Assembly: GCA_026418195.1 (NCBI GenBank)
Contig: JAOABU010000063.1
Location: 1-64,000 of the forward strand
Direction of reading: 5' to 3'
DNA from: Spirochaetota bacterium
GTDB taxonomy: Bacteria; Spirochaetota; Spirochaetia; DTKZ01
Length of the DNA stretch: 64,000 nt
The notes under the pieces were generated by a model that did not search any database, was not told the origin of the DNA, and saw nothing but the letters and a program-made list of their open reading frames with translations. Below are positions 51,051-60,017 of this stretch, in pieces (within the stretch, counting starts at the first letter, position 1; each line of letters starts with the position of its first letter). The translations under genes and the position numbers were made by a program.

Positions 51051-51968
51051 CTAACTCCTTTCCATGTCCTCCACGAGTTCGGGAATCTCTACCTTCACCA
51101 AATCTTCTGGGGTTTTCAACCCTTCGGGGACGTATACGGATGTGAAAATGGGGAATCGATGGAAGTTCTGTTTTACCTCCTCCCCACAACCACCGTCAGA
51201 AGGAGCCTTATTGAAGCACACACTGTCGATGTGGACATCCAGCTTTTCCAGTTCATGACGGATCCGTAAGGCTTCTGCTAAAGAAAGGGTGTCTGGATTG
51301 ATGATGACGGTAAGGTAACTATCGTCTTTGAATAGTTGATGCAATCGAGCTAACCTTGTCTGAATCCCTGACAGCTTCCCATAAATACGATCATCCTCCA
51401 CTTTGGAAGCCCCTCGAATCACATGGGCTTCAGGATTGAGATTGAGGATCGTTTGTCGTTTCTTCAATACCTTCTCCCTCATGTCCAAGAGTTCCCGCAC
51501 CCAAAGCATTGATATGGTAGGCATTGCAAGGAACCGTAGCGTTAAGGCTGTAGGGGGAGTGTCGAAGATAATTCGGTCGTAGTTGTCTGCCTGTTCCTTC
51601 ACCACATGCTCGATCGCCCAGAGAACTGCATATTCTTCCGTACCCGGCGTGTACTTCATGATGTTGAGGTATGAGTCTAAGTTGATGGTAGTATGGTAAC
51701 GGTAGGTGGCTTGAATTTCCTCCCTACTCTCTTTCAAATAACGGGTGATCCACTCCTGAAGATCCACTTCTATTCCATCCAAGTTAGGGGATAGTGTGGT
51801 TCGTTTATTGGACAATTTCTTTCCGAACACATCTCCCAAATTGTGAGCAGGATCAAGGGAAACGATTAGGACCTTTCTACCCTTCCTGCTTAAGTAATAT
51901 GCGGTTGCAGAAGATAGGGTGGTCTTCCCTACTCCACCCTTGCCTAGAAAAAAAGCTACCTTTTTCAT
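51051..51968 (-). CDS. ArsA/Get3-family ATPase (single ATPase domain)
   Basis: 'FLGKGGVGKTTLSSATAYYLSRKGRKVLIVSLDPAHNLGDVFG', 'DRIIFDTPPTALTLRFLAMP'. Confidence 0.93.
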   Translation of the reverse strand: MKKVAFFLGKGGVGKTTLSSATAYYLSRKGRKVLIVSLDPAHNLGDVFGKKLSNKRTTLSPNLDGIEVDLQEWITRYLKESREEIQATYRYHTTINLDSYLNIMKYTPGTEEYAVLWAIEHVVKEQADNYDRIIFDTPPTALTLRFLAMPTISMLWVRELLDMREKVLKKRQTILNLNPEAHVIRGASKVEDDRIYGKLSGIQTRLARLHQLFKDDSYLTVIINPDTLSLAEALRIRHELEKLDVHIDSVCFNKAPSDGGCGEEVKQNFHRFPIFTSVYVPEGLKTPEDLVKVEIPELVEDMERS

Positions 51969-51979
51969 GTGTGCCTACC

Positions 51980-52267
51980 TCAATCAACGTTCAGCATGCC
52001 CATGATGGCACCCAATGGATCCTGAGCTAGATCTGCCCTGCTGACCATGATTCTGAGTTCCTCTTCCAGATATGGGAGAAGTTCCATGGCCATAGCAGCT
52101 GGAGGTGAGGGAAATCCTATGAAACTACCGAAGATCAGCACCACGAAGAGATTTTCCAATTCGTTCAATTCAAACTCCAGCATTCCGGTTGCCTTGTCTC
52201 GGTGAACTTGTACGGTGGTTTCCCAGAAGGTTTCCCAAAGTTTTCCTAACGAGAGTTTATTCTTCAT
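51980..52267 (-). CDS. Small hypothetical protein of the ArsA cluster
   Basis: 95 aa ORF 11 nt upstream of the ArsA-like gene; hydrophobic 'NLFVVLIFGSFIGFPSPPAAMAMELLPYLEEEL'. Confidence 0.7.
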   Translation of the reverse strand: MKNKLSLGKLWETFWETTVQVHRDKATGMLEFELNELENLFVVLIFGSFIGFPSPPAAMAMELLPYLEEELRIMVSRADLAQDPLGAIMGMLNVD

Positions 52268-52320
52268 AGATGCCCTTCAAGATACTTCGATGCATTAGAA
52301 AAAGCAATTGTCTATTCGAT

Positions 52321-52353
52321 GAAAAAAGCCTGCATGGCTATGCCATGCAGGCT
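52321..52353 (-). terminator. Rho-independent terminator of cstA
   Basis: Perfect 12-bp stem AGCCTGCATGGC/GCCATGCAGGCT with 3-nt loop; T-run on the minus strand. Confidence 0.92.
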
Positions 52354-52374
52354 CGTATGTTTGGGATACGTATC

Positions 52375-54084
52375 CTAAGCGTCTGCTTTGGCAGTCTTGG
52401 CACCAAAGTTCTTCAGGAAGGAAACGATCATAATGACATTGAGAACCAGCATGAAAATTGTAATCGCCCCTACCACTGCGCCGGTGATCTGGTTCTTCAC
52501 AAAAGCCACATCCGTCATGTTCGGAGCCCGCACGAAATGAGTAGGAATGATGACGAACTCATACCAGATCAACCCCGCTGTTACGGTGACCCAGAGGAGG
52601 AATGCGGGAATGAGTACCACGTTCGTGTACTTCTCGTTCAGTTTCTTCTTTACCCACATTGCCGCCGTAAGCATCACGATGGAGGCGATCAACTGGTTCG
52701 CTCCGGAGAAGGCAGGCCATAGAACCGTATAGTTCCCTGTCCATGCTAGACCAATTCCTAAGATGGCGATGATGAGGGATGCAGACCACTTGTTGGAGAA
52801 CAGGCCGTATAGAGCGGCAGATTTTTCTTTCATGGGCAGTGCCAATTCCCCAATGATGTACCGTCCCAAACGGTTCGTAGTATCGAGGGTGGTCAACGCG
52901 AAAGAGGACACCCAGAGTGAGGCGAAAAGATTCATGAACGCAGGGGTCACGAAGGGAAGTGTACTACCTACCATAGTTCCATAGGACTTGGTAAACCTTA
53001 AAAGAGCGGGGGTAGCCAATACTTTCCCTTCCCCTAAAGCTGCGATTCCAAACCCAGCGATGGAGACTACCACGATCGTGGATAGGAACCCCTCCGTCAA
53101 CATGGCGCCGTATCCAACAAAGAGGGCGTCTTTCTCTTCTCGTAGCTGTTTGGAACTAGTACCGGATGCAACGAGGGAGTGGAACCCTGAGAGAGCTCCA
53201 CAAGCGATCACCAGTGGAACCGTAGGCCAGAAGGGAGAAGGTTGACCACCGATGATCTTGGCCGAGAAACTAGTGTAGGCGGGTATGCTGTTGAAACCCT
53301 GGAAAGCAACGAGGGCTGCTATTCCTCCCATCAGGAGTCCGAAGTAGAGGAGGAAGGAGTTCAGGTAGTCTCGAGGTTGCAGCAGGATATTCACTGGAAG
53401 GGCTGATGCAATCACGATATATATTAGGAGCACGAGGAACCAAGTATCCTTCGTTCCCTTCAAAGGAGCCATCATCCCCAACCAGAAGGAGACAATGAGG
53501 AGTATGATCCCAATTAGAGTACTGATACCGACTCCAAGACTTGTTCGGTACATGAGCAGACCTAGGATAACAGCCGAAGCACAGAAGAGGAAGAACGTGC
53601 TGGCAACAGCCCCTTCCGCAGCGAACTGACCCGCTACGATATCACCAAAGGCGGCTACTACCAGTATACAGAGGAAAAGGATAAACCATCCAAAGGATTT
53701 TCCCGCTCCCTTTCCCATCAGGTCCTGTGCTACATACTGAACCGAACGCCCATCGTACCGTACGGAAGCCGTCAACGAGAGGTAGTCATGGATAGCACCG
53801 ATGAAGATGTTGCCAAACCAGATCCAAAGGAGGGAAGGCAACCATCCCCACGCGACAGCCATGGCTGGCCCTACGATGGGTCCTGCACCCGCAATGGAAG
53901 CAAAGTGATGTCCGAAAAGAACATACTTGCTGGTGGGCACATAATCCACCCCATCGTTCAACCGTTTAGAGGGGGCTTCCGGGGCCTCATGGGACTTGAG
54001 GAGATTGGCCTGTAGCCTTTTTCCATAGGCGAAGTAGAACACAAGATAGACTACCAAGGCCACAATCGCAATTAGAGCACTCAT
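52375..54084 (-). CDS. cstA: Carbon starvation protein CstA family transporter
   Basis: 'YVPTSKYVLFGHHFASIAGAGPIVGPAMAVAWGWLPSLLWIWFGNIFIGAIHDY'. Confidence 0.96.
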   Translation of the reverse strand: MSALIAIVALVVYLVFYFAYGKRLQANLLKSHEAPEAPSKRLNDGVDYVPTSKYVLFGHHFASIAGAGPIVGPAMAVAWGWLPSLLWIWFGNIFIGAIHDYLSLTASVRYDGRSVQYVAQDLMGKGAGKSFGWFILFLCILVVAAFGDIVAGQFAAEGAVASTFFLFCASAVILGLLMYRTSLGVGISTLIGIILLIVSFWLGMMAPLKGTKDTWFLVLLIYIVIASALPVNILLQPRDYLNSFLLYFGLLMGGIAALVAFQGFNSIPAYTSFSAKIIGGQPSPFWPTVPLVIACGALSGFHSLVASGTSSKQLREEKDALFVGYGAMLTEGFLSTIVVVSIAGFGIAALGEGKVLATPALLRFTKSYGTMVGSTLPFVTPAFMNLFASLWVSSFALTTLDTTNRLGRYIIGELALPMKEKSAALYGLFSNKWSASLIIAILGIGLAWTGNYTVLWPAFSGANQLIASIVMLTAAMWVKKKLNEKYTNVVLIPAFLLWVTVTAGLIWYEFVIIPTHFVRAPNMTDVAFVKNQITGAVVGAITIFMLVLNVIMIVSFLKNFGAKTAKADA

Positions 54085-54240
54085 TCAAACCTCCTTGCGT
54101 CTGCAAGATATGTAGAATTAAGTATTTTCGAAATTTTACGCCCACTTTTCTCAATTGTCAAGAAAATCATTACAATATTGCACAGGTAGCATCGACTGTC
54201 CCTTGCACGAATAGAGCCTTTTGCCGTACAACCTTACCAT

Positions 54241-54708
54241 ATGGAAAGAGTCTATCAACGTACCTTTGCTTTGCTGAAACCAGGAGTCTTGCAACGCCGC
54301 TTAGTTGGCACCGTGCTATCCCGAATCGAAGCAAAAGGGTTGAAAATTATCGGGATGAAACTCCTATGGCTTACTCGAGAACAGTGTAAGGTTCAATATG
54401 GAGAACATGAGGGTAAATATTTTTACCCTCCTTTACTTGAGTATATGACATCCGGACCTGTCATTGCCCTTGTCTTGGCTGGATACGATGCTGTAAAAAC
54501 CCTTCGACAACTAGCAGGTCCTACGGACCCCGCACAAGCTCCTCCCGGAACCATCCGAGGTGATTATGGGACCCTGACCCGATACAACATCATTCACGCT
54601 TCGGACTCTGAGGAGAGCGCAGAACGGGAAATATCCCTCTATTTTCAAGAAGAAGAACTCCATGATTGGGAGGATGGAAACACATACTGGTATGGAGGTG
54701 CACGATGA
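54241..54708 (+). CDS. ndk: Nucleoside diphosphate kinase
   Basis: 'RTFALLKPGVLQRRLVGTVLSRIEAKGLKIIGMKL' and active-site 'NIIHASDS'. Confidence 0.93.
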   Translation: MERVYQRTFALLKPGVLQRRLVGTVLSRIEAKGLKIIGMKLLWLTREQCKVQYGEHEGKYFYPPLLEYMTSGPVIALVLAGYDAVKTLRQLAGPTDPAQAPPGTIRGDYGTLTRYNIIHASDSEESAEREISLYFQEEELHDWEDGNTYWYGGAR

Positions 54709-55802
54709 GTATTACAGTTGGTATTCTAGGTGCCGGAGGTTGGGGAACCGCTTTAGCCAAAGTTCTTGCCGAAAAAGGTGCTGAGGTAGAACTCTGGAGC
54801 TATGAGGAATCTGTAGCAAGGGAGATCAATGCATTCCATACGAACACCAAATATCTCCCCGAAGTTACCATACCCGACGGGATCAAGGCATCTACAGACA
54901 TCCAAACTGTCGCTACTGGCAAGGAATACATTTTGATTGCCATCCCCTCTCTATTCCTTCTCCCATCGATAAAAAAGATCCTGACAGTTCCCAATATCAT
55001 GGAAGGGCAGAGTCTCATTGGGGTCGTTACCAAAGGATTTGTTTCAACCCCCTTGGGGCCACGATTGATTTTGAACACTCTCGAAGACTACTTACCAGGA
55101 TTCTATAAGGGCAATCTGGTCTATATTTCTGGTCCTAGCCATGCAGAGGAGGTTGCTAGAGGAAAACTCACTGGATTGATAAGCGCTTCCCTCAACGGGA
55201 AGAACTCGATACGATTTCGAGAACTCCTTTCCACCTCTAATCTTCTAGTCTTTAGTTCTTTCGATGTAATTGGAGTCCAAGTGTGCGGTGCCACGAAGAA
55301 TGTAATTGCCATCGCTTTTGGAATGCTGGATGCATTGAAAGATTTATCCAATTTCGTAGGAGATAACACAGAAAGCTTACTCCTGGCGGCAGGATTGAAC
55401 GAGATCCAGACTCTTGGACGGGCCCTTGGATCCACCCATCCTGAAACTTTCACTTCCATCGCAGGGGTTGGAGACTTGGACGTAACTTGCCGAAGCATCT
55501 ACGGAAGAAATCGACGCTTCGGAAGGGAGATCATTCTGAAAGGAGTATTACAGAAGTTTCGGAATCTAGAGGACCTTCTCGAGAGGATCCACGAGTTAGG
55601 GTACCTTCCCGAAGGAGCGGTTGCATGTAAATCCGTCATGAGTATAGCGAACGAACGACAGTTGAAGTTACCCATCGCGGAGACCGTGTTTCGAATTTTG
55701 AATCGTGAGCAAGAACCGTTTCCCCTTATCGAGCAGCTGTTGAAAGCCCTCACTCGATCGAACTTGGAGGGATTATGGATATCCGGAGGACAAGGAACCT
55801 AG
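54705..55802 (+). CDS. gpsA: NAD(P)H-dependent glycerol-3-phosphate dehydrogenase
   Basis: 'VGILGAGGWGTALAKVLAEKGAEVELWSYEE', 'SGPSHAEEV', 'AGVGDLDVTCRSIYGRNRRFG'; ATGA overlap with ndk. Confidence 0.95.
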   Translation: MSITVGILGAGGWGTALAKVLAEKGAEVELWSYEESVAREINAFHTNTKYLPEVTIPDGIKASTDIQTVATGKEYILIAIPSLFLLPSIKKILTVPNIMEGQSLIGVVTKGFVSTPLGPRLILNTLEDYLPGFYKGNLVYISGPSHAEEVARGKLTGLISASLNGKNSIRFRELLSTSNLLVFSSFDVIGVQVCGATKNVIAIAFGMLDALKDLSNFVGDNTESLLLAAGLNEIQTLGRALGSTHPETFTSIAGVGDLDVTCRSIYGRNRRFGREIILKGVLQKFRNLEDLLERIHELGYLPEGAVACKSVMSIANERQLKLPIAETVFRILNREQEPFPLIEQLLKALTRSNLEGLWISGGQGT

Positions 55803-55827
55803 CCCATAACCTACTCAAACACTTCTT

Positions 55828-56817
55828 CTAATTGTTGGGATAAAACTTTGCCCGGTACTCCTCGATTTCTATCATGGGGGGGCGTTCAATAGTTAGAATT
55901 TCGGTTCGAACCGGTTGATGGATGTTCTCCTTTGCCTGAAGGGCAATATGATGGGAATGTAGCACCGCATCTAGGTGACAATCGCTTCGTTTCTGCAACC
56001 GGTTGAAGAAGGTTGAAAGGATTCCAAAGGACATACGGCTTAGAGCTTCCACACTTTGGTTCCTGTGAACTCGGCGATCGAGGTCTACCTGTGCTAACAC
56101 GTTTTGCCCAAACAGATGGTAGATATCGATCAAATGTCCCAATTCCACTCCATACCCAACGGAAAACGGTAGTTGCTCTAGCAGGTGCCTTCTGCCCGCA
56201 TATTCACCACTCAAGGGTTGTATCAGGTACGAGAGTTCCGGATAAAACAGGGAAAATAAAGGGCGAACAAGAATTTCTGTAACCCTGCCTCCTCCTGTCG
56301 GTGAAAACCCCGATGAAGTCTTCAAAGGTCTTTCGTACAAGGCTTTCACATACCCAATCTCTGGGTTTTCCAGTAGAGGACCTACCAGTCCATATACGAA
56401 CTTGGGTGCAATATTGTGGATGTCTGCATCGATCCATACGATGATATCACCCGTCAGAATATAAAGACTTTTCCAAAGGTTTTCACCTTTCCCCTTGTAA
56501 GTTCCATATTTGGGTAGGATATGTTTAGACTCGTACACCTTTGCACCGAAGCTAGTGGCAATGGACCTTGTTCTATCGATGGAACCCGAATCGATCACCA
56601 CGATCTCGTCCAACAGTGAGACCCGATCCATCAGTTCAGCCTTGAGAATGAGAATTTCCTTTCCAATGGTGGCCTCTTCGTTCAAAGTGGGAAAAGCCAA
56701 AGAAATCCTTACCCCTTGCTGAGCTTTCAGTTCTACCAATCGAGAGATATCTGAATACCTGCTATGGTGAAAAGTCTGATGAAAAATAGGATTTGTCTCT
56801 AAGGCGTGATGGTTCAT
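55828..56817 (-). CDS. gpgS: Glucosyl-3-phosphoglycerate synthase-like GT-A glycosyltransferase
   Basis: 'ISLAFPTLNEEATIGKEI', 'DEIVVIDSGSIDRTRSIATSFGAKVYESKHILPKYGTYKGKGENLWKSLYILTGDIIVWIDADIHNI'. Confidence 0.88.
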   Translation of the reverse strand: MNHHALETNPIFHQTFHHSRYSDISRLVELKAQQGVRISLAFPTLNEEATIGKEILILKAELMDRVSLLDEIVVIDSGSIDRTRSIATSFGAKVYESKHILPKYGTYKGKGENLWKSLYILTGDIIVWIDADIHNIAPKFVYGLVGPLLENPEIGYVKALYERPLKTSSGFSPTGGGRVTEILVRPLFSLFYPELSYLIQPLSGEYAGRRHLLEQLPFSVGYGVELGHLIDIYHLFGQNVLAQVDLDRRVHRNQSVEALSRMSFGILSTFFNRLQKRSDCHLDAVLHSHHIALQAKENIHQPVRTEILTIERPPMIEIEEYRAKFYPNN

Positions 56818-58037
56818 TCTGTTTCATTCAACTCCATTGCTTCTATTCCAAGTTCTAAAAATACGGGAAGTTGCTGGAACCCTACTTCAATGGGTTCTAT
56901 TTCAATGTATTCGTCCTGCTTTCCCTTTTTGCCCCGGGTTATTCCCAATGTGATGGCAGGAATGTCGAAAGAGTGTAAAAACGTTGTCTTGGTGGGGATG
57001 GATATAGAGTGTTTGTGAATCTTCAATCGTTGATACACTTCTTTTAACGTACTAAGAAGTACAGAGTTAAGATCTGGATTTCCAGGAGGGACATGGGAAA
57101 GTAGTTTGATTTCTACGTGGACACCCATTTCTGTTGCGATCTTTTCTATGGTAGCAATTACCGTGTTTTTCATCATTTCAAGAATGGAGTCATTGCGGGA
57201 AAACAGTTCCAACTCCAGCGTCCCTTCGGTCGGGTAGTATCCAAAACCGACTCCTGCATCGATACGAGCAATATTCAGGGCTGTCTTACTCTCTATGTCC
57301 CATTGAATCGTTCCTAATTGGAAAGTAATATGAGAGAGAACCGCAACAGCAGATGATCGGTTGGCATGGTTCAACCCATTCGGTTTAAGGGTGTAGACCC
57401 GTACAGATACCTTGGACTGTCCTAATGGTTGGGGTTCGAAAATCCCCTGTTGGATACTATACACATAGAGAGTAAAGGATATGCTACCAGGGAAGGTGTT
57501 GAGAAAGTATTCCAAATTCTTGAACTCCCCCGCCTCTTCGGATAGATTCGTGAATAGGCAGACAACGTCTTGAGGGTACTCGTACAAGGTAGTTTGCATC
57601 TGTTCAGTAAAGTTCAATAAAGCTGCAACTGCTATGCTTTCATCCGAAATTCCCATTCCCTTTGCTCGAGTTTCTATCAGATGAACCAGGCTTTCTAGGG
57701 GAGAATACTGTTCTGCTCCTATATCTGTATAGAGCAGGACGTACTTATCGGTAAAACGTGAAGCAGGAAAGATAGCGGCAATATTCCCTCTTTCGTCTCG
57801 GTAGGGTGCACAAATACCAAACTCGTGTAATTTATGAAGAATGAACTCCCCCCGTGGAGATTCAGCTTCAGGGGTAGAAGAAACTTCATTGAAGAGCATT
57901 GCATCGGAAAGAATGCGGGTTACAATAGAACTGTACCTTCCTTGCGCCGCCTTGGGGGACAGAGATTTGAATTTACCTTTCAGAAACCTGTTGAAAAGAG
58001 AGGAAACACTGTGGGAAAGGGTTTGCATCCATCCCAT
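56814..58037 (-). CDS. M20/M42-like peptidase-fold protein, probably catalytically degenerate
   Basis: Overall M20-like order with 'LFTNLSEEAGEFKNLEYF', but expected metal-binding His residues are absent. Confidence 0.65.
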   Translation of the reverse strand: MGWMQTLSHSVSSLFNRFLKGKFKSLSPKAAQGRYSSIVTRILSDAMLFNEVSSTPEAESPRGEFILHKLHEFGICAPYRDERGNIAAIFPASRFTDKYVLLYTDIGAEQYSPLESLVHLIETRAKGMGISDESIAVAALLNFTEQMQTTLYEYPQDVVCLFTNLSEEAGEFKNLEYFLNTFPGSISFTLYVYSIQQGIFEPQPLGQSKVSVRVYTLKPNGLNHANRSSAVAVLSHITFQLGTIQWDIESKTALNIARIDAGVGFGYYPTEGTLELELFSRNDSILEMMKNTVIATIEKIATEMGVHVEIKLLSHVPPGNPDLNSVLLSTLKEVYQRLKIHKHSISIPTKTTFLHSFDIPAITLGITRGKKGKQDEYIEIEPIEVGFQQLPVFLELGIEAMELNETE

Positions 58038-58140
58038 GATCTATATTCACTATACTCCACCCTACGGATGCCTGCCATCGAATCTCTAAGGTAAATTTAC
58101 CCTTGGACAATCCTTGAAAATTAAGTATCGTATCATAAAC

Positions 58141-58953
58141 ATGGTTCAAAAGATTACCCTTAGGGAACTATCTAGTATTCCTCCCCTTTTCACCTTCCAG
58201 GAGAGATATCTACTGAGCCAGGAACTCCTAAGGAAAGACCTTTACCCTCCCATCCCTCTATGGTTCAGAGGTAGTAAGGAAGGGGAATGGATCATCTGGG
58301 GCAAAGGATTGGTTGATCAACTAAAAGACCTGAACAAACAAGAGGTGCTTGTCCGGAGGTTCGGACCCGATGAACTGACTTCAACCGATGCCTTGATACT
58401 ATGGATGGGGTTGGAACATAGAGAGGAGGAATGGGATTCTTACCGTGTGCAAGAGCTTAGCGCCCTCCCTACTCCTTTACAGACTCTAGTAGCAGAACTG
58501 AAGCTGGATCTAAAGACTGCCATGCGAGTGAAAAGTCTACCATTAAGAATTCTAGAGGCTTTCATTCCTCTCTTGGAAACCTTCAGTTATTCCCAACGGA
58601 GGATCTTTCTTCGACTCTTTTTTGAAGTATTTCATAGGGATCAACTGGATACGATGAAAGGGTTGGAACTCGTTACCTACCTGGTTAGTTCACCCAATCC
58701 CTTGGAGGAACTCCATCGAATCCGATACCCCGAGTTTCATCGATTAGAGCAGTCCTACCGTGCCACCGTAGATCCAATCCTTAAGGGTTCAGGAATACAG
58801 GTTTCTCCTCCCTCATATTTCGAAGGCACTCGCTTTAAAGTAGAGTTTTGCTTTGAAAAAGGCACTCAATTAAAGAAAAAAGCTCAAATCCTACAGAAAC
58901 TTTCCGAAACGATCGATTCTGTGATAAACAGACTGACCCATGATGCAATATAA
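58141..58953 (+). CDS. ParB-like hypothetical protein paired with the SplB-like gene
   Basis: 'REELSSIPP'-type start followed by ParB-like layout (N-terminal dose/ligand region, 'LSALPTPLQTLVAEL', helical C-terminus); start set at MVQKITLRELSSIPP. Confidence 0.55.
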   Translation: MVQKITLRELSSIPPLFTFQERYLLSQELLRKDLYPPIPLWFRGSKEGEWIIWGKGLVDQLKDLNKQEVLVRRFGPDELTSTDALILWMGLEHREEEWDSYRVQELSALPTPLQTLVAELKLDLKTAMRVKSLPLRILEAFIPLLETFSYSQRRIFLRLFFEVFHRDQLDTMKGLELVTYLVSSPNPLEELHRIRYPEFHRLEQSYRATVDPILKGSGIQVSPPSYFEGTRFKVEFCFEKGTQLKKKAQILQKLSETIDSVINRLTHDAI

Positions 58954-60007
58954 GGTTCCTAAGAACATCTACCTGACCCCTGAAGCGAACACCCTCCCAG
59001 CAGTGAAACACGCTCTTCGATTCCTAGGACATCCTATCTATCAGACGGTAGAAAGCCCAACGGATATTCCTCCAGAACACCAGAATCAGGACACCCTCTT
59101 CATTACCTCCTATAGGGGGCAAACAGTGCACAAATGTCCAGGTTCCCGTGGACATATCTGTTGCAACTACCTCACCATTGATCTGTACCTCGGATGCACC
59201 CTCGGATGCACATACTGTATCATGAAAAGTTACCTAAACTTTTCTCCCCTAACGGTATATGCAGACCCTTCCCCATCTATCCAATGGATCCGGGGACTAT
59301 CGAACCAGTATCCATATAGAGCAATACGGATCGGTACAGGCGAAACCGGCGATTCCCTACTGCTGGATCCCATCTTCCATCTGAGTCGCCAGTTGATTGA
59401 AGGGGTTTGTGATCTACCTAACGTATACCTGGAACTGAAAACGAAAACGGCCCATGTAGAGCATCTCCTTGATATTCCAATCAAGGGGAATACGATCATC
59501 GCCTTTTCCCTCAACGCAAGAGAGATCCAGGAACAGGAAGAAGGTACCAGTGCCTCGATCGAGGAACGGATCGCTGCTGCCCTTCGATCCGCTGAAGCAG
59601 GGTACAACCTAGCTTTCCATTTCGATCCTATTCTTCGGTTTCCTGGTTGGGAAGAGCAGTATTCACATACCATCAACCTTCTCAAGAAGGTACCTTCAGA
59701 ACGGATCCGTTGGATCAGCCTAGGAACTGTGCGCTTTACCGGGGCTCTGCGGGATCGAATGGAAGATCGGCCTTTCCTGTTTGAGGAGTTTGTACCCTGT
59801 CGGGATGGGAAGTTTCGGTATCTTCAACCGATTCGGATCCAGATGTATCGGTGGTTCTTGAATCAACTCTCAGCCCTAACCGATGCGCCTGTGTACCTCT
59901 GCATGGAGAGTGTAGATGTCTGGAAGGCGGTGTATGGGAAACTTCCTATGAAAATGGATTCATTTCGAGATATATTTACTCATGTGCCTTGTAACTTACG
60001 ATTTTGA
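58940..60007 (+). CDS. Spore-photoproduct-lyase-like (SplB family) radical SAM protein
   Basis: 'LTIDLYLGCTLGCTYCIMKSYLN' (CxxxCxxC) in an SPL-like context 'RIGTGETGDSLLLDPIFHLSR'. Confidence 0.85.
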   Translation: MMQYKVPKNIYLTPEANTLPAVKHALRFLGHPIYQTVESPTDIPPEHQNQDTLFITSYRGQTVHKCPGSRGHICCNYLTIDLYLGCTLGCTYCIMKSYLNFSPLTVYADPSPSIQWIRGLSNQYPYRAIRIGTGETGDSLLLDPIFHLSRQLIEGVCDLPNVYLELKTKTAHVEHLLDIPIKGNTIIAFSLNAREIQEQEEGTSASIEERIAAALRSAEAGYNLAFHFDPILRFPGWEEQYSHTINLLKKVPSERIRWISLGTVRFTGALRDRMEDRPFLFEEFVPCRDGKFRYLQPIRIQMYRWFLNQLSALTDAPVYLCMESVDVWKAVYGKLPMKMDSFRDIFTHVPCNLRF

Positions 60008-60017
60008 GGTAATAAAG

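Noticed and set aside
51051-51968. ArsA-like ATPase as arsenic resistance
   Set aside because: No arsB, arsR, arsC or arsD nearby and only one ATPase domain; neighbours suggest a different role.
58940-60007. SplB-like protein as evidence of a spore-former
   Set aside because: The H-donor Cys region is not conserved, and the genome context (CfpA) indicates a non-sporulating spirochaete.
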